10,588 nucleotides of DNA from Bacillota bacterium (GTDB lineage: Bacteria; Bacillota; Clostridia; Lachnospirales; Lachnospiraceae), in contig JAEZFH010000442.1 of NCBI GenBank assembly GCA_023437885.1, positions 1 to 10,588 on the forward strand. Reading direction: 5' to 3'. Positions 1 to 6,460 of the stretch are shown here, in pieces; positions within the stretch are counted from its first letter, which is position 1, and every line of letters begins with the position of its first letter. The notes under the pieces are model-generated. The model was not told where the DNA came from. It searched no databases and saw nothing but the letters and a program-made list of their open reading frames with translations. The translations under genes were made by a program, and so were the position numbers.

Positions 1-465
1 ATAATGGCAGCCTTTTTCCTCATCATAGAAATAGTTATCGGTTTCGTGGGAGGTAAGAAAGCTGGTGAGGTTGGAGGGAATTAGGCAGTTGAAATTCATG
101 TAATCCTCCATTCGGGGTTTGGCATCCCGCTTCTCATAGGCTGTCATGAGAAAGTCGATATGCTGGGTCTGCTGGGGGAGAAGGTAGGATTCGATTCTTC
201 CCCGGACAGTATAGGAGATCTTGGCAATTGCATTACCCATGTTCTCCAGCACCTTACCAAAGGAGCTGTCAAAGGAGCGGACAAATGCGGAATAGAACAT
301 GAATTCCTCACCCAACTGGGACATGAAGGCATTGTTCTTCTTGGCATTGATTACTCCCAAAGGATCGGTTACCTCCTGACGGTAGCGGTTTTCCATTACG
401 TCGACAAATTGCCGTATATGATAATCTACAATATCTCGGATTAAATTTTCTTTTTCGATGTTCAT
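1..465 (-). CDS. Probable type II restriction endonuclease, TdeIII/MjaII-like (N-terminal part, cut by window edge)
   Basis: The gene reads leftwards from ATG at 465-463, with an AAGGAG ribosome binding site just upstream, and stays open to base 1, giving 155 codons. The protein starts MNIEKENLIRDIVDYHIRQF. It continues with a DPLGVINAKKNNAF stretch, an FVRSFDSSFGKVLENMG helix and a SHETDNYFYDEEKGCHY stretch at the edge. From memory this layout resembles the TdeIII/MjaII family of type II restriction enzymes, in which a TDxYxx strand precedes an ExK catalytic motif of the PD-(D/E)XK fold. That ExK part would lie just outside the window, so the catalytic core is not seen. If correct, the enzyme cuts unmodified DNA in the cytoplasm, and a cognate DNA methyltransferase would be expected beyond the left edge, since none is in the window. 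The family call rests on motif memory only. Confidence 0.55.
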   Translation of the reverse strand, partial: MNIEKENLIRDIVDYHIRQFVDVMENRYRQEVTDPLGVINAKKNNAFMSQLGEEFMFYSAFVRSFDSSFGKVLENMGNAIAKISYTVRGRIESYLLPQQTQHIDFLMTAYEKRDAKPRMEDYMNFNCLIPSNLTSFLTSHETDNYFYDEEKGCHY

Positions 466-499
466 GAATAACTCCTTAATTTATAATACCATAGTCGAC

Positions 500-505
500 A
501 TTATA
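500..505 (-). promoter_or_regulatory. Possible -10 element for the restriction enzyme gene
   Basis: On the minus strand a perfect TATAAT lies 35 to 40 bases upstream of the ATG at 465. A TTTCCC hexamer sits 17 bp further upstream, which is a poor match to a -35 box. A second AT-rich stretch (TATTATAAAT) lies closer to the gene. The spacing is plausible for a short leader, but there is no further support. Confidence 0.3.
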
Positions 506-610
506 CCATGGATTTGCCCCCCGGGAAAGAGATATATGAACAAATTTTCGATAGAGGCAGGGGGAGAGAATCTGTCTCAGAAGGTATAAAAGATCCTTAT
601 ACGCAAAAAT

Positions 611-692
611 TCACTCAAGGAAGAAGCAAAAATTCCTGCATCTACGGTCTTCAACCGGTATCTGAGGAAATGAATGCTTCTTCCTTGCGTGA
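611..692 (-). terminator. Large nested hairpin, possible terminator of the hemerythrin transcript
   Basis: This gap (466-741) holds no convincing gene. Its main feature is a pair of 18-base arms at 611-628 (TCACTCAAGGAAGAAGCA) and 675-692 that are complementary at 17 of 18 positions. Inside the 46-base loop are further pairings: TTCCT (633-637) with AGGAA (665-669), and TACGGT (643-648) with ACCGGTA (654-660) with one bulge. On the minus strand the outer stem is followed directly by ATTTTTGCG, a short U tract, so it could end transcription coming from the hemerythrin gene. The stem is long and branched for a simple terminator, so a structured RNA or small repeat element is an alternative. Confidence 0.45.
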
Positions 693-741
693 GGGGTGGG
701 TTGTATCTATTCGATCTAACTGAATGGGGGGAATGGGTTGA

Positions 742-1296
742 CTATTGGTATTTCTCTTCGAGCATTGCCACTAGCTGTTCATAATAATTCTTAGTGTCTT
801 TCTCCAGAGCAGCCTTCTCGAACTCAGAGGTATCCCGGTTAACCTGATCCATGATCTCCGGGGAGAGCTGGCGTTGTGCGAAGGTATAGACCACGGTATC
901 CTCTTTTTCAATATGGCGCTTCAACAGATGGGTGTAGCTAATGGCATTGGCGATAACATCCAGACGGCTTTCGTCGTTGCCGGACTTTACCCGTGCTAAA
1001 GCATCCCTTAGTTCCTGAATGAACAGTCGACCGGAATCGTGTTCTACCAGCATGCCGTGAGTAATTAATTTATTTCCCAGTGGTCCTAGATGGGTGACCA
1101 TTTCATGAAAGAGAAGCTTTTCTTCCTTGCCGTGATGATGGGCGTCGGCATAGTTTCAGATAAAATCAATCATTTTGTCAAAATCCTCATAATTGATCTC
1201 GCTGCCCTTAAGGATGCCGTAACAGGCATTGCGTACAACCGCAAGCATGCGGAGAATATATTGGTGCTCTTCCATCATAAGCTTAATACTATCCAT
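742..1296 (-). pseudogene. Hemerythrin HHE-domain protein interrupted by an in-frame TGA
   Basis: A reading frame of 185 codons including the stop runs from ATG at 1296-1294 to TAG at 744-742. The start has a GGAGG site six bases upstream. Codon 47 (1158-1156) is TGA. Ignoring it, the protein reads MDSIKLMMEEHQYILRML, then FI-stop-NYADAHHHGKEEKLLF, LVEHDSGR and LLKRHIEKEDTVVY. These supply the hemerythrin ligand pattern: a first-helix His, HxxxE, a third-helix His and HxxxxD. Proteins of this family are cytoplasmic four-helix bundles whose di-iron centre binds O2 or reacts with NO and peroxide. The stop falls between helix 1 and helix 2, so neither fragment can form the site alone. The second fragment could begin at ATG 1101, but no ribosome binding site precedes it. 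An Arg codon CGA changed to TGA is the simplest explanation. Sequencing error cannot be excluded. Confidence 0.8.
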
Positions 1297-1424
1297 GGTA
1301 TTCCTCCAATTCTCTAATGGATATCCGGATCGGGTTACGGATCCGGTTAAATGTTGGGCTGAAGCTCTGGTTATTCGTACTTTCCTGCTGTGATAGCTTA
1401 TGGTTAATGGCAGTAATGCAGTGT

Positions 1425-2048
1425 TTACCGCTGAGAGGCATAAATCCGGTAAGTAGTGCTGTCGGTCTTTTCAAAGGAATAATCAAACTCCTCCAGAAAA
1501 CCCTTCATCCAGGCCTCCCGAAGCTCGTAATAATGATCGATATTGCCGCCCAGCTCTTCCCAATAAGGGGAGTGAACGCAGAGGTTTCTGGTCCAGAGGG
1601 CCTCTGTGCTGCTCTGGGACAACAGCCGGTTTGCGTGGTCACAAGGCATACCGTCCAGGAGCTGGTCCGAGAGCAGGGTGTAGATCTCATTGGCCCCTGG
1701 CTGCTCGCCGGTTTTGTGGAGGGTCTTTGCCAATTGTGCTCCCTTCTCATATAGGATATGGAGAAGCTTGTCTCTGAGGTCGGGTGCAGTATTTAATAAG
1801 TTAGTTACGGTATAGGCATATTTATATTCAACCTGGGAGACGCGTTCTTGCAGCCACCCATGGATATTTCCCTGATCAATCATTTCTTCTAAAGGCTTAT
1901 TGATGTGTTCGCCGAAGCGGGTATCGCTCTCGGCTTTCAGATTCAGCCCATATTGGCTGCCGAGCGGATAGAGCTCATCCGTGATATCCTGCTGAATATT
2001 AATTTTATTATATAACCAATAATGAATCGGCCCTAAAAATGCGCTCAT
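1425..2048 (-). CDS. Conserved-looking protein of unknown function (207 aa), next to hcp and a hemerythrin gene
   Basis: ATG at 2048-2046 is preceded by AAAGGA; the stop is at 1427-1425. I do not recognise the family. The protein is soluble with no signal peptide or membrane helix, and is probably mostly helical. It opens with MSAFLGPIHYWLYNKI. Notable residues cluster in DGMPCDHAN (132-140; Cys136, His138) and NLCVHSPYW (155-163; Cys157, His159), with further His at 9, 48, 63 and 172. This Cys/His pattern could bind a metal or haem, but that is inference. It lies downstream of hcp on the same strand, separated by 294 bp containing a strong hairpin. It lies upstream of the broken hemerythrin gene with a 128-bp gap. 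Co-transcription with either neighbour is therefore possible but not shown. The location suggests a role in NO or redox stress. Confidence 0.75.
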   Translation of the reverse strand: MSAFLGPIHYWLYNKINIQQDITDELYPLGSQYGLNLKAESDTRFGEHINKPLEEMIDQGNIHGWLQERVSQVEYKYAYTVTNLLNTAPDLRDKLLHILYEKGAQLAKTLHKTGEQPGANEIYTLLSDQLLDGMPCDHANRLLSQSSTEALWTRNLCVHSPYWEELGGNIDHYYELREAWMKGFLEEFDYSFEKTDSTTYRIYASQR

Positions 2049-2174
2049 ATTATGATCCTTTCTATATTAAAAGGCTTCGTTGGTTAAGGAGGAAGAAGGA
2101 CTGTTTTCTGCCGGTTTCCGGAAAGGAAGCATCTCAAACATCTGTCCATACCGGTAAAGAAGAATCTGTAATAT

Positions 2175-2213
2175 TCGAATGCATGAAGTGTCTTTCTCAC
2201 TTCATGCATTCGA
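2175..2213. repeat. Perfect 16-bp stem with 7-base loop between hcp and the 207-aa gene
   Basis: The arms are 2175-2190 (TCGAATGCATGAAGTG) and 2198-2213, fully complementary around the loop TCTTTCT. The stem sits about 130 bases downstream of the hcp stop and about 130 bases upstream of the 207-aa gene, both read leftwards. Neither strand has a clear U tract after the stem, so a standard intrinsic terminator is not supported. It may be an RNA processing or stabilising hairpin, a weak terminator or a protein-binding dyad. The rest of the 2049-2342 gap shows no gene that I can support. Confidence 0.6.
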
Positions 2214-2342
2214 TGCTTAAACATAAGAGTGGTTCACAAAGCGTGCCGCCCGTTGTTTGAGTACAGTTAAATCTATCAAACAGTCCGCTTCCTGAAGAAG
2301 CTTTTAACGCGGTACTGAGTTGATTCTGGTGAAGATTATCTC

Positions 2343-3980
2343 TTATGCAGTAAATAAATTAATGTCGTCCTCTACTGTTCCGATTCCTGCGATACCGAAG
2401 GTTTCAACAAGAACCTTAGCTACGTTCGGAGATAAGAAAGCGGGTAATGTGGGTCCTAAATGGATGTTCTTTACGCCCAGGTAGAGAAGGGCAAGGAGAA
2501 CGATTACAGCCTTTTGCTCATACCATGCAATATTGAAGGCAATCGGAAGCTCGTTGATATCCTGAAGCTCAAACACTTCCTTCAGCTTGAGAGCAATCAG
2601 GGCCAGAGAGTAGGAGTCATTACACTGACCTGCATCAAGCACTCTCGGAATGCCATTGATATCGCCCAAATTCAGCTTGTTGTATCTGTATTTTGCACAG
2701 CCTGCGGTTAAGATTACGGTATCCTGGGGCAATGCCTGAGCAAATTCGGTATAATAGCTTCTGGATTTCTGACGTCCGTCGCAGCCTGCCATTACAAAGA
2801 ATTTCTTGATAGCGCCGGACTTTACTGCGCCGACTACCTGGTCTGCCAGAGCGAGTACCTGATTGTGTGCAAAGCCGCCGATGATCTCGCCATTTTCAAT
2901 CTGGGTAGGTGCAGAGCAGGTCTTTGCCAGTTCAATAATCTGTGAGAAATCCTTACGGCCGTTCTCATCCTTGTCAATGTGAGCGCAACCGCTTACGCCG
3001 GCTGCACCGGTAGTAAATAACCTATCCTTATAAGAAGCCGCCGGAGGAACAACACAGTTGGTTGTCATCAGGATCGGTCCGTTGAAGCTTTCAAACTCTT
3101 CCTTCTGTTTCCACCAGGCATTACCATAGTTACCTACAAAGTTGGAATATTTCTTGAAGGAAGGATAATAGTGAGCAGGAAGCATCTCGGAATGAGTATA
3201 TACATCCACGCCGGTTCCCTGGGTCTGCTCTAATAACTGCTCTAAATCCTTTAAATCATGGCCGGAGATCAGGATAGCGGGGTTGGTCCCAACGCCGATA
3301 TTAACCTTGGTGATCTCGGGATTACCGTAAGTGCTTGTATTAGCGGTGTCGAGCAATGCCATGCCGCCCACGCCGAACTTACCTGTCTCCAGAGTCAGAG
3401 CAACCAGCTCATCTGCGCTTAAGGTGTCATCCAGAGTTGCAGCAAGTGCCTTCTGCATAAATGCACTGATTTCAGAATTGTCATGCTGTAATTCATTGGC
3501 ATGCTTTAAGTATGCCGCAAGACCCTTTAAGCCATAAATAATCAGCTCGCGAAGGCTTCTCACATCCTCGTTTTCGGTAGCAAGAACTCCGACGAAAGCA
3601 CTCTTGGCATCTAATTCTTCTCTTGTGGAGCCATTCCATAAAGCTGCCTCGGGAAGCTTTGTGCCTTCTGCGACCTTGCTGAGGAGGCTTTCTTTTATTT
3701 GTAAGGTTTCTAAAACTCTTTTATAGAAAATTTCGTTATCAAAGTTTGCATTTGTTATCGTTGTGAACAGGTTGATGGTTACATAATGGTCAATATCGGA
3801 ACCGATCTCTTCCCCCTGTGCTCTAAGAGCGGTAGTTACTGCGCTTAAGCCCTTGGTCACATAGATTAACAGGTCCTGCATTCTTGCAAGATCCGGAGTC
3901 TTACCGCAAACACCTGAAATAGTACAGCCGGTGCAATTTGCGGCTTCCTGACACTGATAACAAAACATTTTATTTGCCAT
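2343..3980 (-). CDS. hcp: Hybrid cluster protein (hydroxylamine reductase / NO reductase)
   Basis: The start is ATG 3980-3978 with AAAGGAG upstream. The open frame extends 29 codons further, to 4067, but that extension has no ribosome binding site and is not conserved in style. The product is 545 aa, normal for the family. The N terminus has the Cx2Cx8Cx5C pattern (Cys7, 10, 19, 25), which binds a 4Fe-4S cluster and is typical of strict-anaerobe Hcp. By comparison with known Hcp, the hybrid 4Fe-2S-2O cluster ligands are all present: His241 (SGHDL), Glu265 (HSEMLPAHYYP), Cys309 (TTNCVVPP), Cys400 (MAGCDG), Cys428 (TAGCAKYRYN), Cys453 (GQCND) and Glu488 (WYEQKA). The family reduces hydroxylamine in vitro and detoxifies NO to N2O in vivo, in the cytoplasm. 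It is divergent from a CRP/FNR regulator and has a dyad operator in its promoter, so induction by nitrosative stress is likely. No hcr reductase gene is nearby. Confidence 0.97.
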   Translation of the reverse strand: MANKMFCYQCQEAANCTGCTISGVCGKTPDLARMQDLLIYVTKGLSAVTTALRAQGEEIGSDIDHYVTINLFTTITNANFDNEIFYKRVLETLQIKESLLSKVAEGTKLPEAALWNGSTREELDAKSAFVGVLATENEDVRSLRELIIYGLKGLAAYLKHANELQHDNSEISAFMQKALAATLDDTLSADELVALTLETGKFGVGGMALLDTANTSTYGNPEITKVNIGVGTNPAILISGHDLKDLEQLLEQTQGTGVDVYTHSEMLPAHYYPSFKKYSNFVGNYGNAWWKQKEEFESFNGPILMTTNCVVPPAASYKDRLFTTGAAGVSGCAHIDKDENGRKDFSQIIELAKTCSAPTQIENGEIIGGFAHNQVLALADQVVGAVKSGAIKKFFVMAGCDGRQKSRSYYTEFAQALPQDTVILTAGCAKYRYNKLNLGDINGIPRVLDAGQCNDSYSLALIALKLKEVFELQDINELPIAFNIAWYEQKAVIVLLALLYLGVKNIHLGPTLPAFLSPNVAKVLVETFGIAGIGTVEDDINLFTA

Positions 3981-4071
3981 AGTTATACTCTCCTTTATGA
4001 AATGATTTATACATGACAAGAGAATTGCTTTTTCCGTTTCTCTTGTAGCATTGATTTTTAAGAACAAGTTG

Positions 4072-4080
4072 AGTATAATA
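4072..4080 (-). promoter_or_regulatory. Probable -10 region of the hcp promoter
   Basis: On the minus strand the sequence TATTATACT offers two overlapping -10 hexamers, TATTAT (4080-4075) and TATACT (4077-4072). There is no good TTGACA box 17 bp upstream. Instead the TGTAGC-N4-GCTACA dyad occupies that place. If TATACT is used, the start point would be near 4065 and the dyad centre would lie about 41 to 42 bases upstream, the usual place for a class II CRP/FNR activator. This leaves a leader of about 85 bases before the hcp start codon. Confidence 0.5.
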
Positions 4081-4098
4081 CAGATACATAAGAAGAAG

Positions 4099-4114
4099 TG
4101 TAGCTGTGGCTACA
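4099..4114. promoter_or_regulatory. CRP/FNR-type operator, probable HcpR site
   Basis: TGTAGC-TGTG-GCTACA is a perfect dyad with 6-base arms and a 4-base spacer, the architecture of FNR-like operators. As I recall, predicted HcpR sites in Clostridia have the form TGTAAC-N4-GTTACA, which differs from this site by one base per arm. The site lies in the region between divergent hcp and regulator genes, close to the hcp promoter and about 153 bases before the regulator start codon. I saw no second copy elsewhere in the intergenic regions of this window. Confidence 0.7.
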
Positions 4115-4266
4115 AAATATGATATTTTATTTTATTTGTTTGAAGATGGAGTCAGGATCAGTTCCAGCACTGCAAATTAAGATGCAAGTAATTGGGATAC
4201 GCTTGTTATGTAATAATCAGAGATCAGAAGTAATATTAACCATAGTATAAGTAAAGGAGGGCTTCC

Positions 4267-4956
4267 ATGGAGACTTATTATCCGGTATTAAAAAAATGTG
4301 CCCTGTTTCGCAAAATGGAGGAGAAGAACCTGGGACCGCTGGTCCAGTGCCTGGGGGCGCAGGTCAGAAGCTTTCAGGCGGAGGACTATGTATTCTTTGC
4401 CGGTGACGAGATTAATTATGTTGGAATCGTGCTATCCGGTATCATAGAGATTATGAAGGAGAACCTGGCGGGCAACAAGCATATTGTTGCATTTCTGGGT
4501 CCGGCGGATCTGTTTGGGGAGGGAATCGTCTGTACGATGCGGCGGGTCTCCCCGGTGACGGTGCGTGTAAAGGAGAGTGCAAAAGTCATGTTCATCCCCT
4601 ATGAGAGGGTAATCAAATCCTGTGGCAATAGCTGTGATTTCCATATCAGCTTAATTCAGAATATGATGGTGGTCCTTGGGGAGAAGAACGTGAATCTCAA
4701 CCGGAAGCTGGAACTGCTTACGTTAAAAGGGATGCGGGAGAAGCTTGCCAGCTACCTGATGAACGAATCCGCTGAACGGGGCACCAGTATGTTTCAAATT
4801 ATGTTAAACCGGACAGAACTGGCGGATTATCTGAATGTATCCAGAACTTCAATGTGCCGGGAATTGGCACGGATGAAGGAGGAGGGATTGATTGATTTTT
4901 ATGGGAACAGCTTTAAAATTATTAATAAGGAGCGACTGGCCCAGAGCCTGGAGTAA
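4267..4956 (+). CDS. CRP/FNR-family transcription regulator, probable HcpR
   Basis: ATG 4267 follows AAAGGAGGG at good spacing, and the product is 229 aa, typical of the family. Residues 15-115 or so form the cyclic-nucleotide-binding-like beta barrel (FFAGDEINYVGIVLSGIIEI, FLGPADLFGEG). A long dimerisation helix follows at about 123-155. A winged helix-turn-helix lies at about 178-217 (NRTELADYLNVSRTSMCREL, then EGLIDFYGNSFKII). Ser192, Arg193 and Arg198 fall in or beside the recognition helix. The effector is not evident. The cAMP-contact signature of true CRP is not clear, and Cys residues at 11, 28, 89, 119 and 123 do not form an obvious FNR N-terminal cluster motif. HcpR proteins control hcp in anaerobes in response to NO, reportedly through haem. 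Divergence from hcp and the shared dyad support that role; the exact subfamily is inferred. Confidence 0.85.
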   Translation: METYYPVLKKCALFRKMEEKNLGPLVQCLGAQVRSFQAEDYVFFAGDEINYVGIVLSGIIEIMKENLAGNKHIVAFLGPADLFGEGIVCTMRRVSPVTVRVKESAKVMFIPYERVIKSCGNSCDFHISLIQNMMVVLGEKNVNLNRKLELLTLKGMREKLASYLMNESAERGTSMFQIMLNRTELADYLNVSRTSMCRELARMKEEGLIDFYGNSFKIINKERLAQSLE

Positions 4957-4994
4957 CCCTTTTCCCGGAGTGCAGATCTGATGCTGTAACATAT

Positions 4995-5079
4995 GGAAGG
5001 GTACGGATAGGGATGCACGGATAGGAAGGCACAGATAGGAAGGCACGGATAGGAAGGTACGGATCGGAAGGCACGAATA
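4995..5079. repeat. Tandem array of about six 14-bp units
   Basis: Units close to GGAAGGCACGGATA begin at 4995 (a 15-base variant), 5010, 5024, 5038, 5052 and 5066, with a degenerate partial unit to about 5090. The four units from 5024 to 5079 differ from the consensus by at most two bases. The array fills the gap between the stop of the regulator (4956) and the nitroreductase gene (5127). The unit is not a multiple of three, and I see no translated frame using it. It has no spacers, so it is a minisatellite-like direct repeat, probably made by replication slippage. Confidence 0.85.
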
Positions 5080-5126
5080 GAAGCGTATGGTTCAAATCAG
5101 GATTAGAATAGAGAGGAGATAAGCGT

Positions 5127-5849
5127 ATGGATTTAATGGAAGCAATTCAAGTACGCACTTCAAGGAGGACATATCTGGAGGCACCGATTCCGGATGATAA
5201 AGTAAAGCAGTTGGAAGAGAAAATCAATGAGGTTAACAAGCTGGGCAAACTGAGCCTTAAATTGATTTTGAACGAGCCCTCCGCCTTCGGTAAAATCAGA
5301 AAGACCTACGGTATGTTTAAGGGAGTGCGAAACTATATCCTGCTGATCGGAAAAACAGACCCGGATGTAAAGGAGAAGCTGGGCTACTACGGAGAGCAGC
5401 TGGTACTGCTGGCAACCCGGTTAGGGCTTGGTACCTGTTGGGTAGGAGGAACCTTCGACCGGTCGATTGGGTCTGCTTATCTTGAAGCGGATGAAACCTT
5501 CTGCGGGGTTATTCTCCTGGGAAATGTGGAAGAGGAGAAGTCCTGGAAGGAAAGGCTGATCTCGAAGGCAACTCACCGGAAGACTAAAACAATAGAAGAG
5601 ATGATGAAAGCGGAGGGAAAGGTACCGGAATGGTTCCTGAGTGGGATGAAAGCGGTGCAAAAGGCACCTTCCGCCGTGAACGCCCAGCCGGTTGTTTTTA
5701 CTTATCAGCAAGGGGTTGTCTCTGCATATGCATCAGGAAAGCTGGGACATGAGAAGATTGATTTGGGGATAGCAAAGCTCCACTTTGAGATTGGCGCCGG
5801 CGGAGGAACCTGGGAGCTTAAGGATAAGGGAGAATATAAGAGGTCATAA
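5127..5849 (+). CDS. Nitroreductase-family protein (putative TM-nitroreductase type)
   Basis: ATG 5127 is preceded by GAGAGGAG at about nine bases. The protein is 240 aa. It starts with the typical MDLMEAIQVRTSRRTY segment, whose Arg-Ser-Arg residues contact FMN phosphate in this fold. It then has a GYYGEQLVLLATRLGLGTCW helix (86-105) and VGGTFD, and in the second half KAPSAVNAQPVVF (179-191) and IDLGIAKLHFEIGA (211-224). The two-part arrangement fits the larger putative nitroreductase group (Pfam TM_nitroreductase) rather than the short NfsB type. Members bind FMN and use NAD(P)H, and the natural substrate is unknown. The gene follows the regulator on the same strand after a 170-bp gap containing repeats, so it may belong to the same redox-stress response, but no operator was seen before it. 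Confidence 0.85.
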   Translation: MDLMEAIQVRTSRRTYLEAPIPDDKVKQLEEKINEVNKLGKLSLKLILNEPSAFGKIRKTYGMFKGVRNYILLIGKTDPDVKEKLGYYGEQLVLLATRLGLGTCWVGGTFDRSIGSAYLEADETFCGVILLGNVEEEKSWKERLISKATHRKTKTIEEMMKAEGKVPEWFLSGMKAVQKAPSAVNAQPVVFTYQQGVVSAYASGKLGHEKIDLGIAKLHFEIGAGGGTWELKDKGEYKRS

Positions 5850-5943
5850 TTTTGTCAGTGGGTAAGAGGGATTTGAAGTAATAAGATATACAAATGATCG
5901 GCATAGAGAATAGCAATATAACAACAATTGAGAAGGAGATATT

Positions 5944-6360
5944 ATGAGTGCTTATTTATTCATTTCATGCAATGATTTGTTATCTGAATTCTTAGATGAT
6001 AAAAAGCGATTTCCCGAGGGGAGCCCAAAGATAATTTTTGAAAATTCGGATGATATTTTTGATTTGAGAATTATAATGACCCCAAATGATAAAGCGCCCT
6101 ATGATATTAAATATTATACCGATCGTCGATATATATATATAATTGAAGGAGAGTGTACGAATGAGAACTGCAGCGTACTGGCAGATTATATAAAATCCTT
6201 ACAGATTTCCGGCAGCATGGAACTTTGGTATGTATGGCTGTGTAATCTTGAAGATATTCCAAAAGAGTTAAAGAAACTGAAAGTGTTCCAATGTAATCGT
6301 ATGGACATCAATTGTAATTTGTTGAGCGAATTTGGGAAGTCTGATTGTATATTCTTATGA
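5944..6360 (+). CDS. Small AT-rich protein of unknown function, cysteine-rich, beside the IS element
   Basis: ATG 5944 follows AAGGAG at a normal distance and the stop TGA is at 6358-6360, giving 138 aa. I do not recognise it. It has no signal peptide or membrane helix and is acidic in its first half. It has seven Cys (9, 71, 76, 100, 117, 124, 135) without a clear metal-binding spacing. Tryptophan and tyrosine cluster in SMELWYVWLCNLED (91-104). Codons are clearly more AT-rich than in the neighbouring hcp, regulator and nitroreductase genes, which suggests separate acquisition. Size and style recall small immunity proteins found singly in Firmicutes, but that is only an impression. The stop lies about three bases before the predicted left end of the IS21 element, so the frame appears intact, although its 3' untranslated region has been cut off by the insertion. 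Confidence 0.65.
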   Translation: MSAYLFISCNDLLSEFLDDKKRFPEGSPKIIFENSDDIFDLRIIMTPNDKAPYDIKYYTDRRYIYIIEGECTNENCSVLADYIKSLQISGSMELWYVWLCNLEDIPKELKKLKVFQCNRMDINCNLLSEFGKSDCIFL

Positions 6361-6363
6361 AAT

Positions 6364-6437
6364 TGTACCGATGTTCCGAAGGAACGGATACCGCTGTTCC
6401 GGTCGGACAATACCGCTAGACCGGAACAGGGATACCG
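6364..6437. repeat. Left terminal repeat array of the IS21 element
   Basis: TACCG motifs recur at 6366, 6389, 6411 and 6433, that is at 23, 22 and 22-base steps. The second and third are part of longer matches (ATACCGCTGTTCC, ATACCGCTAGACC). IS21-family transposases bind multiple subterminal repeats, and this spacing of about two helical turns fits such sites. Also within the array is an 11-bp perfect inverted repeat, CTGTTCCGGTC at 6394-6404 and its complement at 6419-6429. Confidence 0.75.
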
Positions 6438-6460
6438 TTAATAAGCTGCTTTGTGCGAGT

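Noticed and set aside
508..723. Open frame of 71 codons on the plus strand
   Set aside because: It has no ribosome binding site, unlikely composition, and runs through the nested hairpin at 611-692.
1156..1158. TGA in the hemerythrin frame as a selenocysteine codon
   Set aside because: Selenocysteine is not expected at this place in hemerythrin-type proteins, the stop replaces what looks like an Arg, and I saw no clear SECIS-like hairpin just after it.
1289..1486. Open frame of 65 codons on the minus strand between the 207-aa gene and the hemerythrin gene
   Set aside because: It overlaps the 3' end of the 207-aa gene and the hemerythrin start, and shows no ribosome binding site or protein-like features.
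2039..2260. Open frame of 73 codons on the plus strand
   Set aside because: It overlaps the start of the 207-aa gene and the perfect hairpin, and has no family resemblance or ribosome binding site.
2254..2282. TGTTTGA and TCAAACA inverted repeat with 15-base spacer downstream of hcp
   Set aside because: The 7-base arms and wide spacer could arise by chance in AT-rich DNA, and no U tract follows on either strand.
3981..4067. Upstream extension of hcp to the ATG at 4067
   Set aside because: The ATG at 3980 has a proper AAAGGAG site and gives the usual short N terminus before the first cluster Cys. The extension lies in the leader.
4995..5090. CRISPR-like array
   Set aside because: The 14-bp units are directly adjacent with no spacers and no cas genes are nearby.
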